This document shows positions 45,164 to 53,965 of a DNA stretch of 64,000 nucleotides, in pieces; the first letter of the stretch is position 1, and each line of letters begins with the position of its first letter. The DNA lies in NCBI GenBank assembly GCA_030431515.1, contig JAUIIX010000005.1:1-64000 (forward strand). The letters run 5' to 3'. Source of the DNA: a bacterium. Lineage in GTDB: Bacteria > Bacteroidota > Ignavibacteria > Kapaibacteriales > UBA2268. The notes beneath the pieces are model-generated. The model was not told where the DNA came from. It saw only the letters and a list, made by a program, of their open reading frames with translations, and ran no database searches. Position numbers and translations under genes: made by a program.

Positions 45164-46297
45164 TTACAATTCTCCCTTAAATGCTTTGTCTAATAAGGAT
45201 TTTTTGAGTTCTTCTAAGTTCTCTAATTGCTTTATATACGTTGTTTCAAGTTTTTGGGTTTCGGTTAATAATTCTTCTAAAATTTTTACAATATTAGATT
45301 GTTCTTTTATTGGTGGTAATTTAATATTAATTGGCTTTACCATTGGAACAGTCAATTGTGGAATTGATGTACCACTTTGAATAAAATCATATTTAAATAG
45401 ATAAAAATATAAATAATCAATATTGATTATGGTTACATTTGGAATTACAACAATTAATCTAATTACAGGATAAAAAGTGTCTAACCTTTTTATAGGAAAT
45501 CCAATTGTACCTCTTGCAGAAATTGTAATTGATGGTTGATCTACTTTTTTAATATTCGTATAACCGTATAATCCATTATCTTTAACACCATTTGAATAAA
45601 TCGGAATAGTATAATTTTTCGTTTTAAATTTAGAAAAATCAGATTTAGGAACATCACCACCTGCAAAAATCTTTTCACATACATCTTCCAACTTCTTCTC
45701 TTCCCAACCTTTACCTTTAGTAGAAAAAATTTCATCAAGTTTTGATTGAAATAGCTCTTTAGAATTTATAAGATTTTGTTCTATATTCTTTTTAGCTTTT
45801 TCAATATTATCAAAAGCTTTATCTAATATAGATACAATTCTTTTTTGTTCTGGGAGAGGTGGGTATGTAATTTTAACTTTTTTTAATTGACCAAAATTTA
45901 AAGCAGGCATTGTTGACGAGCCTTGTGAACTTAAGTATGACTTGATTTTTTCTTGTGACAAGAATAAACTCAAATAATCATTTGTTAATTCAGTAATTCC
46001 AATTTGTATTCTAAATAAATTATTAGCAATTACACCAGATTTACCTCGACCGATTAAACCTGGTGTACCATATCTTACCATAATTATATCATTCTCATTT
46101 ACATAATATTTATCACCTGGATTAGGTATATATCTTATATCATCAGTATTTTGAGTATAATCAACAATTCTTAAAAACCTAACATAATCCTCTTTGGGTT
46201 CATATATATGATGTTCTAATCCAACTTGGATCCCTTGTCTAAATGTTGCTATCTCCCCTAAATTTTCTTCTTTCCACCCCTTCGGCAATTTAGTCAT
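45164..46297 (-). CDS. hsdS: Type I restriction specificity subunit
   Basis: HsdS chooses the target sequence. Two recognition domains are visible, each opening with a KGW-type start: LPKGWKEENLGEIATFRQG, and KGKGWEEKKLEDVCEKIFAGG at mid-length. Each is followed by a conserved helical spacer (PPLPEQKRIVSILDKAFDNI; PPIKEQSNIVKILEELL). I start at the ATG at 46297 (377 residues), nine bases after AAGGG, instead of the GTG 30 bp upstream, which lies at a repeat. Full length. Confidence 0.92.
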   Translation of the reverse strand: MTKLPKGWKEENLGEIATFRQGIQVGLEHHIYEPKEDYVRFLRIVDYTQNTDDIRYIPNPGDKYYVNENDIIMVRYGTPGLIGRGKSGVIANNLFRIQIGITELTNDYLSLFLSQEKIKSYLSSQGSSTMPALNFGQLKKVKITYPPLPEQKRIVSILDKAFDNIEKAKKNIEQNLINSKELFQSKLDEIFSTKGKGWEEKKLEDVCEKIFAGGDVPKSDFSKFKTKNYTIPIYSNGVKDNGLYGYTNIKKVDQPSITISARGTIGFPIKRLDTFYPVIRLIVVIPNVTIINIDYLYFYLFKYDFIQSGTSIPQLTVPMVKPINIKLPPIKEQSNIVKILEELLTETQKLETTYIKQLENLEELKKSLLDKAFKGEL

Positions 46298-46324
46298 AAT
46301 AATTGCCCTTATTGTATTTAAGTT

Positions 46325-46372
46325 CACTTCGACTTCGCTCAGTGAACGTTTTGAATTTGCTCAAAGAACGTT
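46325..46372. repeat. Short repeat between rhuM-like gene and hsdS
   Basis: CTTCGCTCAGTGAACGTTTT and TTTGCTCAAAGAACGTTTC are two related ~22-bp units in tandem, starting right at the stop of the rhuM-like gene. The unit TTCGACTTCGCTCAGTGAAC is the type of dispersed repeat seen elsewhere in the window. Confidence 0.5.
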
Positions 46373-47239
46373 TCATAATAATTCCTCAATAGAATTTAAA
46401 ATATTTATTACCGATGTTGTTTCTAATTTAGAGAAAGCAAACCATTTTTTACCTAAATCTTTTAACGAAGCACCTAAGTGATATACTTCATTTCCGTCAA
46501 TAATTAAAAAGCGGTCGTGGCTTTGGGTGAAAATTGTTGCACTAAACAGCCCGTATTGTTCGTTGGCTTTTTTAAGGTCTAATTCCAGTTGTTTGCTAAT
46601 ATTTTTTGTGAGTAGATGCACTTTTACTCCTTTCTCTTTTTTTGCCAAATGAGTTAAGGTATTTTCATCAATAAAATTATCAATTAAAACGATGCTTTTC
46701 TGAGCTTTTCTTATAATTCGTGAAGTTAGTTCATAGGCATCAAATATTTGCCCATCAAAAAACACCCCTTGGGTAGGAATAAGCTGTGAGTTAATATGCA
46801 AGTCTATTTGGTTGACTTTATTAGTTATATTCTCGACAGTGTTTTCAATTCTATTCATTCGCTGATTGAGTGCATAGCCTTTAAGAAGATAATCTTTTAA
46901 TCGTTGTGTAGCCCACTGACGAAACTGTGTACCTCGCTTAGAGTTTACTCGATATCCCACAGATAGTATCGCATCAAGATTATAAAAATTGATGTTTCGT
47001 TTAACATTTCTATTTCCTTCTTTTTGAACTACCGAGAAAAGCTCGGTAGTTGCTTCTTCATCTAATTCTCCATCGCTAAATATGTTTTTTAGGTGCAATC
47101 CTATCGTGTCAGTATCTTTTTCAAACAAAAAGCCCATTTGTTTTTGTGTAAGCCAAATTGTTTCTCTTTCCTCATCTATTCTTACCTCAATATGCTCTGC
47201 GAGCTCATTGGATTGATATAAAAGAATTTCATTTTTCAT
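46373..47239 (-). CDS. RhuM-family protein
   Basis: A 288-residue RhuM-like protein, commonly found in type I restriction operons and pathogenicity islands, function unsettled. The N-terminal part has IWLTQKQMGFLFEKDTDTIG and NFYNLDAILSVGYRVNSKRG, followed by FRQWATQRLKDYLLKGYALN, the RhuM signature. The C-terminal ~110 residues resemble a phospholipase-D-like half site (SIVLIDNFIDENTL; SHDRFLIIDGNEVYHLGASL), where HxK reads HDR. It starts 2 bp after hsdM. Confidence 0.85.
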   Translation of the reverse strand: MKNEILLYQSNELAEHIEVRIDEERETIWLTQKQMGFLFEKDTDTIGLHLKNIFSDGELDEEATTELFSVVQKEGNRNVKRNINFYNLDAILSVGYRVNSKRGTQFRQWATQRLKDYLLKGYALNQRMNRIENTVENITNKVNQIDLHINSQLIPTQGVFFDGQIFDAYELTSRIIRKAQKSIVLIDNFIDENTLTHLAKKEKGVKVHLLTKNISKQLELDLKKANEQYGLFSATIFTQSHDRFLIIDGNEVYHLGASLKDLGKKWFAFSKLETTSVINILNSIEELL

Positions 47240-47241
47240 AG

Positions 47242-48696
47242 CTAAACCAAACTTTTAATTTTATCTAATATCTTAGCACTTTCTTGGTCCAATGCTTCCA
47301 TTTCTTTTAAAATAACTTCAGGACTTCTAAGAGCTTCTTCTTCTGGCAAATTAGGATTTCTAACGCTAAGGTCATAAGTATTATTATCAATATCAGATAT
47401 TTTAATATTCCAAGATTTTTCAGATTCTGGTTTTGATTTTTGTAATTCAACAAATTCTTCGAGGTCATTATCATTTAATGGGTTAGTTTTTCCCATATTA
47501 CGACCTGGGTCAAGTTGGTAGTACCATATATTTTTAGTTGGCTCGCCTTTTTTGAAGAATAGAACTACAGTTTTTACACCAGCCCCAAGAAAAGTACCCG
47601 CAGGCATATCAAGTATTGTATGCAGATTTGAATTTTCGAGTAATTGTCTTCTAAGAGCTATAGAGGCATTATCTGTATTACTCAAAAAAGTATTTTTAAT
47701 AACAATAGCAGCTCTGCCACCAGATTTTAAGAATTTAATAAAATGCTGTAAAAATAGGAAGGCAGTTTCGCTTGTTTTAATATCAAAATTATCTTGAAGT
47801 TCTGGTCTTTCCTTTCCACCAAATGGAGGATTAGCAAGTATTATATTATGTCTATCTTTTTCTTGTACTGATTTTAAATCAATGCTAAGCGTATTAGTAT
47901 GAATAAGATTAGGTGCGTCAATACCATGTAGGATCATATTCATAAGACCAATTACATAAGCAAGGTTCTTTTTTTCGTAACCAAACAAAGTATCTTCTTG
48001 TAATATCTTTAAGTTTTTAGTATTTAAGTCAATTTTATTATAAAGATATTCGTAAGCTTCGCACAAGAAACCGCAAGAGCCGGCTGCACCATCATAAATA
48101 GTTTCCCCAATTTTTGGGTCAGTTACTTTAATCATAGCACGGATTAGAGGTCTTGGCGTGTAATATTGTCCACCATTTCGACCTGCATTCCCCATATTTT
48201 TAATTTTAGTTTCATATAGGTGGCTTAGTTCGTGTTTATCTTTAGTAGTTCTAAAAGGTAATTCATTTGCATATTCAATAATATCACGCAGAATATATCC
48301 ACTTTGAATTTTATTTTTTAATTCAGAGAAAATCTCACCAATTTTATATTCGATAGTTTTATTATTTTGATTAATATTTTTGAATTTCGATAGGTAAGGA
48401 AATAATTCATGGTCAACAAAATTTATTAAATCTTCACCAATAATAGCTTTCTGATGGTCGTATTTACCATTTTTATCAAGTGGATAAGCCCATGCTTCCC
48501 ATTTGAATTTATTATCTAAAATATAATTATAATCTTCGCCTCTAAGTTCTGCTTCATCAGCTCTTTCTTTTTCTAAGTCATCAAGATATTTAAGAAACAT
48601 AATCCAAGAAGTTTGCCCAATGTAGTCTAATTCGCTATCAGCCCCAGCATCTTTATAAAGTAAATCATCAATATTTTTGAAAGTTTGTTCGAACAT
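47242..48696 (-). CDS. hsdM: Type I restriction-modification methyltransferase subunit
   Basis: HsdM methylates adenine N6 at the site chosen by HsdS. Length 484. An N-terminal helical domain (FKNIDDLLYKDAGADSELDY) is followed by GQYYTPRPLIRAMI (176-189). SAM-binding motif I reads DGAAGSCGF (202-210), with Cys in place of the usual Gly, and the catalytic motif IV is NPPF (289-292). It is the first gene of the operon hsdM-rhuM-hsdS-AlbA_2-hsdR. Confidence 0.95.
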   Translation of the reverse strand: MFEQTFKNIDDLLYKDAGADSELDYIGQTSWIMFLKYLDDLEKERADEAELRGEDYNYILDNKFKWEAWAYPLDKNGKYDHQKAIIGEDLINFVDHELFPYLSKFKNINQNNKTIEYKIGEIFSELKNKIQSGYILRDIIEYANELPFRTTKDKHELSHLYETKIKNMGNAGRNGGQYYTPRPLIRAMIKVTDPKIGETIYDGAAGSCGFLCEAYEYLYNKIDLNTKNLKILQEDTLFGYEKKNLAYVIGLMNMILHGIDAPNLIHTNTLSIDLKSVQEKDRHNIILANPPFGGKERPELQDNFDIKTSETAFLFLQHFIKFLKSGGRAAIVIKNTFLSNTDNASIALRRQLLENSNLHTILDMPAGTFLGAGVKTVVLFFKKGEPTKNIWYYQLDPGRNMGKTNPLNDNDLEEFVELQKSKPESEKSWNIKISDIDNNTYDLSVRNPNLPEEEALRSPEVILKEMEALDQESAKILDKIKSLV

Positions 48697-48889
48697 TTTA
48701 ATAAAATTAGTTTAAATAAATATTCTGCAATTTACGGAAATTATTTAATAGGTGCAATACGAGAAAGTGTCATTTTTGGAACGTGGCAGTAAAAAGCTGA
48801 TTTTGTGTGTACGTTACTTTATTTAAATATTTGTTTAAGATTTGTAATTTCTTAATATTTTTGTAAATTTGGGTAATAATAATAAAAAA

Positions 48890-49402
48890 ATGTATCAAAA
48901 CAATATAGAATATTTACAAAATTGGGATAAGAAAAGTAAAGATTATTTATTGAATTTTTATACTCAAGAAGCTAATAAAGTTAACTTTATATGTGAATTA
49001 ATTGAATATTCGAATTCTAATCCTAATGTATTAAATGCTACTACTTGGCTGATAAAGCATTTTGTTGATAATAAAAATCAAATTGATTCTATTCAAAAAG
49101 ATAAGATAATTAAACTTTTAGATATTACAAGTGAATGGGAATCACATCTTCATATTTATCAGATAATTCCTAAGTTAGAAATTAATATTTCAAATGCAAA
49201 ATATCTTGAACTAAAACTATACAAAGATTTATTTTCAAATAATAAATTTTTAAAAGCCGCCGCTTATAAAGCATATTTTGAAGTTGTAAAGTTATTTCCT
49301 GATTTGAAAAAAGAATTTATAAATATCTGTGAAAATTCACTTAAAAATGAATGTGCTTCTGTTAAAGTTAAAATTAGAAGAATATTAAAATCTATTGCTT
49401 AA
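48890..49402 (+). CDS. Hypothetical alpha-helical protein
   Basis: A 170-residue soluble protein, predicted all-helical with a HEAT-repeat-like pattern (NVLNATTWLIKHFVDNK; KAAAYKAYFEVVKLFPDLKK; VKVKIRRILKSIA). There is no signal peptide. I start at the ATG at 48890; the frame also runs 21 bp further to a TTG. It is divergent from hsdM and convergent with the lipoprotein family, overlapping its last gene by 4 bp at the 3' end. It may belong to the defence locus, but nothing shows this. Confidence 0.6.
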   Translation: MYQNNIEYLQNWDKKSKDYLLNFYTQEANKVNFICELIEYSNSNPNVLNATTWLIKHFVDNKNQIDSIQKDKIIKLLDITSEWESHLHIYQIIPKLEINISNAKYLELKLYKDLFSNNKFLKAAAYKAYFEVVKLFPDLKKEFINICENSLKNECASVKVKIRRILKSIA

Positions 49403-50487
49403 TTATCTTTGAAACCACCGCTTGTGGTTTTGAGAATTTCTCTATTACTACCAATCGCCCAGCCAGTGTTTTTATCAAGAAAATGAAAGTCTTTTATTTT
49501 TATACTATCTGGTAATTCTTGTTTTCTAAATGACAAACCACCATCCGTTGATGCAAGTAGTTCACTATTTGTTTGCGTTACATATCTTTGTAAATAGATA
49601 ATATCTTCACTTACTACTTGAATTTTTGAAAATACTAAAATATTAACAATTTCATTTAATTTTGTCCATGTTTCACCAGAATTAATAGTTTTATATATAC
49701 CATCATCATTCCAGAAATAAGCTATTTTCTCATTTAGTATTTTAAAATAATCTCTAAAATCTGTTACTTGACTATAAAAGAATGACTCTTCAAAATGTCT
49801 CGAAAAACTTATGTTAGTTTTTTTAATAGTTTTTAGTCCATCATTTGTGTAGTAAATTGTACTATCTTTCACATTTGCTAAATATCCCACTTTATCATCA
49901 AAAAATTGGATAAAAGCAATTTCGTTTTGTTTGCTATTATTCTTATTTAAATAAACAAAAGAACTATCAATTAATGTCCATTTTTGTAAATTGTTTTCAA
50001 CTTTATAAATACCGTAATTAGTAAGTAATAAACTTAAATCTTTATTTATCTTTTGAAAACATATACTATATTCTCCCTGTCTTGTGTTCATATCATAATC
50101 AAATTCTTTAGAATAATAATTTGATCCTTCATCATTTGTCCAAACAACATTTTGACCTACTTTTAAAATTAAATCTCTATAAAAATAATAGTTAGGAGCT
50201 CTAATTGTATTATGTGTTTGAATTATTTCATTCCAAGTTAGTCCAAAATCAGTTGATTTGTAATATTGTTTAAATCCTTCAAAAATACCATAATAACCTG
50301 TAGCATAGAAAACATCATCAAAAATGTATATTCTATCAAGAGTTACATCAGATTCATCTATAATATCATACTCCCCAACATTTACCCAGCCCTCTTTTTT
50401 AGTTTTGATTCTATCATCTTTTACGATATTGTCTTCATCACAAGAGAATATTAGCAATGCAAGTAGTACTATTATATACTTTTTCAT
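49399..50487 (-). CDS. Tandem lipoprotein 3, BNR/Ycf48-like propeller
   Basis: A 362-residue lipoprotein (LLALLIFSCDEDN, lipidation at Cys16) with repeated Asp-box-like segments of photosystem-stability/sialidase-type propellers: YKSTDFGLTWNEI, YKTINSGETWTKL, ASTDGGLSFRKQ. The C-terminus DKNTGWAIGSNREILKTTSG is identical to that of copy 1 at 51547. The centre differs. No catalytic residues are evident. Last of three. Confidence 0.75.
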   Translation of the reverse strand: MKKYIIVLLALLIFSCDEDNIVKDDRIKTKKEGWVNVGEYDIIDESDVTLDRIYIFDDVFYATGYYGIFEGFKQYYKSTDFGLTWNEIIQTHNTIRAPNYYFYRDLILKVGQNVVWTNDEGSNYYSKEFDYDMNTRQGEYSICFQKINKDLSLLLTNYGIYKVENNLQKWTLIDSSFVYLNKNNSKQNEIAFIQFFDDKVGYLANVKDSTIYYTNDGLKTIKKTNISFSRHFEESFFYSQVTDFRDYFKILNEKIAYFWNDDGIYKTINSGETWTKLNEIVNILVFSKIQVVSEDIIYLQRYVTQTNSELLASTDGGLSFRKQELPDSIKIKDFHFLDKNTGWAIGSNREILKTTSGGFKDN

Positions 50488-50496
50488 AATTGTTCC

Positions 50497-51534
50497 TTAA
50501 TTATCTTTAAAGCCACCGCTTGTGGTTTTGAGAATTTCGCCATTATTACCAACGGCATAAGCAATTTTATCATCTACAAATTTAAAGTCATATATTTTTA
50601 TTCCTTTTGGAGTTTCTTGAATTTCAAATGTTGCTCCACCATCTTGACTAACGTAAATTGTTGAATTCCAATCATTATCAAAATCTAAAATATATAATAA
50701 TTCTTCATTTATTGTAATAAGTTTCGAAATTTGATGAAATTTTTTATCAAATATTAATGACCAATCCTTTCCTCTGTTTGTTGATTTATATAGACCATCT
50801 CTTTTTAATATGTATAAAGTATTATTAGAAGGTATAGTTATCCATTCTCTTAATAAGGAGTTTTCATGTAAATCAATATCTTTTAAAATGTTATTATTTA
50901 CTTTAATAATTTCTTTCTTAGAATAATTATCAGATAAATAAAGAATTTGATTATCAGTAAAGTTTATTAGCATGCAGTCATTATTATCTAAGATATGAAA
51001 AAATTGATAATTATGGTTTGGTATATTCTCATTGTTTTTTGTTTCATTAAAAAAACTTGAATCGATTATTTCATAAGAAGATAAATCTGTATTCATTTTT
51101 ATAATACCTTCATCAATTGTAAGTAAATACAAATCTTGATTTTTCTTTAACCAATTAATTAAAAAGACAGAATCTATTTCTACAAAATTTTCTCCATAAT
51201 CAATCGATATTTTTGGAAAATATGTATCCCTTACTATTATATTCTCATAAATATGCATATAAAAATGACTTGAATATATATGTTCAGGCACTTGATATAA
51301 TTCTTTCTTATATAAAAATTCTCCAACTAAACCTCTTGTATTAACCATATTTATATAAAAAGTATTATCAACAACATCTAATAATCTGCTAGATGTATAA
51401 TCTTCACCAATATCTATTGAATCTATTACTACCCACCCTTCTCTCTTCTCATTAACTCTATCATCTCTAACTAAATTACCTTCATCGCAAGAGAATATTA
51501 GTAAGGCAATTAAGATTATTATATACTTTTTCAT
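50497..51534 (-). CDS. Tandem lipoprotein 2, BNR/Ycf48-like propeller
   Basis: A 345-residue paralogue. Signal and lipobox are almost the same (MKKYIIILIALLIFSCDEGN), and the very end NNGEILKTTSGGFKDN is shared. The centre is the most diverged of the three, yet keeps the propeller motifs YKSTNRGKDWSLIF and VSQDGGATFEIQ. The gap to the next gene is 9 bp and holds the ribosome-binding site AAGGAACAATT. Confidence 0.75.
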   Translation of the reverse strand: MKKYIIILIALLIFSCDEGNLVRDDRVNEKREGWVVIDSIDIGEDYTSSRLLDVVDNTFYINMVNTRGLVGEFLYKKELYQVPEHIYSSHFYMHIYENIIVRDTYFPKISIDYGENFVEIDSVFLINWLKKNQDLYLLTIDEGIIKMNTDLSSYEIIDSSFFNETKNNENIPNHNYQFFHILDNNDCMLINFTDNQILYLSDNYSKKEIIKVNNNILKDIDLHENSLLREWITIPSNNTLYILKRDGLYKSTNRGKDWSLIFDKKFHQISKLITINEELLYILDFDNDWNSTIYVSQDGGATFEIQETPKGIKIYDFKFVDDKIAYAVGNNGEILKTTSGGFKDN

Positions 51535-51546
51535 AATTGTTTTTCC

Positions 51547-52641
51547 TTAATTATCTTTAAAGCCACCGCTTGTGGTTTTGAGAATTTCTCTATTACTACC
51601 AATCGCCCAGCCAGTGTTTTTATCAAGAAAATGAAAGTCTTTTATTTTTATACTATCTGGTAATTCTTGTTTAACGAAAGATAATCCTCCATCTGTTGAC
51701 GCAAATATATCATACTCTAATCTATGCCTGTATTGTTTTACAAAAATATAGTTTTCATCTATAACTTGAACTTTATCTCTATATGCTGGAGTGAATGGAT
51801 ATAATTTATTCCACGTTTTACCAAAGTTTTCTGATTTAAATAAACCATCAGATTTTAAGAAATAAATTACATCATCACCTACAAATTTAATGTGGTTTTC
51901 AATATAATAATGAGGAAACTCTAATTGATAATCTAATAATTCATCAATGTCAAAACTATATTTATTAAATGTTTTACAAGCATCTTCTGTTGTAATTATT
52001 TGTTTATTCTCAATATCAATAAAGAATCCTTTTGATTCATTTACAAAATGCATAAATCTAATACCTGTTGTAATTATTTCTTGATTTTTATTTTTAATTT
52101 TTGAATAGTTTAATGAAGTTTCAATTCTCTCCCAAGTAGTATAGTCGTTATTTGTTGATTTATATAGTGAATGATTAGTAAATAAATAAGAACAATTAAC
52201 ATTTACTCTTGAAAAATACATAGCAAATTCAAAATCATTATCAGGATTATATGGATATATTTTAGTATTCCATGAATTACCAACATCTGTTGACCAATTT
52301 AAATTTCCAGATAATGTAACTATTAAATCTTCATAAATATAATAATTAGGATAATAATATCCAAAATTATAATCGATTGAATTCCAAGTTTTTCCTGAAT
52401 CAATTGAATTAAATAAAATTCCATGCATATCTGCTAAGTTAGGAATATCTCCAATTCCAATAAAATGACTATTAAATACTGTCATATCATTTAATAATAT
52501 ATCTTGTTCATCTATAATATCATACTCCCCAACTTTTACCCAGCCCTCTTTTTTAGCATTTACTCTATCAACTTTTACGATATTGTCTTCATCGCAAGAG
52601 AATATTAGTAAGGCAAGTAAGATTATTATATACTTTTTCAT
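51547..52641 (-). CDS. Tandem lipoprotein 1, BNR/Ycf48-like propeller
   Basis: First of the three genes, 364 residues, lipidation at Cys16. Propeller motifs: FNSIDSGKTWNSI, WSTDVGNSWNTK, FKSENFGKTWNKLY, ASTDGGLSFVKQ. Its last ~50 residues differ from copy 3 at one position, and its N-terminus through VGEYDIIDE is also close to copy 3, although copy 2 lies between. The conserved upstream element lies 23-57 bp before the start. Confidence 0.75.
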   Translation of the reverse strand: MKKYIIILLALLIFSCDEDNIVKVDRVNAKKEGWVKVGEYDIIDEQDILLNDMTVFNSHFIGIGDIPNLADMHGILFNSIDSGKTWNSIDYNFGYYYPNYYIYEDLIVTLSGNLNWSTDVGNSWNTKIYPYNPDNDFEFAMYFSRVNVNCSYLFTNHSLYKSTNNDYTTWERIETSLNYSKIKNKNQEIITTGIRFMHFVNESKGFFIDIENKQIITTEDACKTFNKYSFDIDELLDYQLEFPHYYIENHIKFVGDDVIYFLKSDGLFKSENFGKTWNKLYPFTPAYRDKVQVIDENYIFVKQYRHRLEYDIFASTDGGLSFVKQELPDSIKIKDFHFLDKNTGWAIGSNREILKTTSGGFKDN

Positions 52642-52663
52642 AATTGTTCCTTAAACTTTACAA

Positions 52664-52698
52664 ATAGACACATCAAACAGTAAAAAAGTTACACTTTA
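52664..52698 (-). promoter_or_regulatory. Conserved upstream element, copy 2
   Basis: ATAGACACATCAAACAG followed by TAAAAAAGTTACACTTTA, matching 12140-12174 with one or two differences in the A-tract. It lies in the same orientation and at similar distance from the first gene of a tandem operon. Confidence 0.6.
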
Positions 52699-52756
52699 TA
52701 TAATTTATTTTTACAAATATATGAAATTTGATTACAGATTTGGCTTTTTATGATGT

Positions 52757-52961
52757 ACGTTATTTTTTCATGCACAAGAAAACACCTTTTTGTGTGCACG
52801 TTTGTTTTTCATGCACAAGGATTCGCCTTTTTGTGTGCACGTTATTTTTTCATGCACAAAGAATCACCTTTTCGTGTGCAAGTTATTTTTTCATGCACAA
52901 GAAAACACCTTTTTGTGTGCACGTTTGTTTTTCATGCACAAGGAATCGCCTTTTTGTGTGC
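52757..52961 (+). repeat. 41-bp minisatellite, five units
   Basis: Five exact-length units (52757, 52798, 52839, 52880, 52921), followed by a decayed end to about 53008. Each unit contains CATGCACAA and, inverted, TTGTGTGCACG, so each can fold. Units alternate between two types (AAAACACC or GGATTCGCC inside), in the order A-B-A'-A-B. As 41 is not a multiple of three, all plus frames stay open here by chance. Confidence 0.9.
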
Positions 52962-53064
52962 ACGTTATTAATACGTGGCACAAAAAACCTAGTTTCTTAT
53001 CCACGTTTTTGATGTATTATTTGAATAATTATAATTTTTCTAATAATTTCCTTATTTTTGTGAT

Positions 53065-53964
53065 ATGATGTACTACAGAAGAAAAATACTATTATCATTA
53101 TTAGAAATAAATAATGGCAAATTAACTGCAAAAAAATTGCAGAAGTTTCTTTTTTTAATCTCTCAACAACAAGATGATAAATCATATCATTTTGTTCCTT
53201 ATAAATATGGTTGTTTCTCTTTTCAAGCAAACCAGGATATTCAAACCTTACAAAAATATGGGAATTTGAAAATATCAGAAAGTCCATCTGGTAGATTTAT
53301 TGAATTATATGATGGTGAAAAGTATCATTCTACTTTAAAAGTTAATGATAAGATTATTTTAAATAAAATTAAAAATCAATTTATAAATTTTAGTCAGAAT
53401 GAACTAATAAGATATACTTATGTAAATTATCCTTATTATTCTATCAATAGTTCTATTCTTGATGATGTATTAAATAAAGATGAAAAGGAATTAGTTTACA
53501 AAGAAAAAGTAGTTAAATCCGATAATACTATTTTTAGCATTGGTTATGAAGGTATTTCTATAGAAGAATACTTGAATCTTTTAATTAAAAATGATGTTAA
53601 AGTCTTATGTGATGTTAGAAAAAATGCTTTTAGTCAAAAATATGGTTTTTCAAAAAGCCAATTGAAAGGTGCTTGTGAAGGAGTTGGAATAAAGTATATA
53701 CATATACCTAATTTAGGTATTATCTCAAATAAAAGGAAAGAGTTAAATTGTCAACATGACTATGATGAATTATTTGAAGAGTATGAAAATGAAACTCTAA
53801 TCAATCAGACTGATTCTTTGTTATTTATTCAAGAATTAGTGAATAAAGAACAAAGGGTTGCAATTACTTGTTTTGAAAAGAATACTCATCAATGCCATAG
53901 AACAAGAGTTTTAAAAGCACTTCTTAATTTACCAGATGCAAATTATGATTATTTAGAGTTTTAA
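53065..53964 (+). CDS. SocA/Panacea-like domain fused to DUF488
   Basis: A 299-residue two-domain protein. Residues about 1-130 resemble the SocA/Panacea antitoxin-like domain (KLTAKKLQKFLFLISQQQ; FVPYKYGCFSFQANQDIQTL). Residues about 150-299 form a DUF488 domain: FSIGYEGISIEEYLNLL, LCDVRKNAFSQKYGFSKSQL and the signature CFEKNTHQCHR with two cysteines and a histidine. DUF488 function is unknown. The stop is 1 bp from the start of the next gene, so the two act together. It sits between a restriction locus and housekeeping genes. Confidence 0.7.
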   Translation: MMYYRRKILLSLLEINNGKLTAKKLQKFLFLISQQQDDKSYHFVPYKYGCFSFQANQDIQTLQKYGNLKISESPSGRFIELYDGEKYHSTLKVNDKIILNKIKNQFINFSQNELIRYTYVNYPYYSINSSILDDVLNKDEKELVYKEKVVKSDNTIFSIGYEGISIEEYLNLLIKNDVKVLCDVRKNAFSQKYGFSKSQLKGACEGVGIKYIHIPNLGIISNKRKELNCQHDYDELFEEYENETLINQTDSLLFIQELVNKEQRVAITCFEKNTHQCHRTRVLKALLNLPDANYDYLEF

Positions 53965-53965
53965 A

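Noticed and set aside
52757-52961. Possible CRISPR array
   Set aside because: The units are contiguous 41-bp repeats with no unique spacers, and there are no cas genes.
52728-53068. Three overlapping plus-strand open frames rich in FSCTR/FHAQ-type repeats
   Set aside because: They arise because the 41-bp minisatellite lacks stops in all three frames. There is no ribosome-binding site, family or codon pattern.
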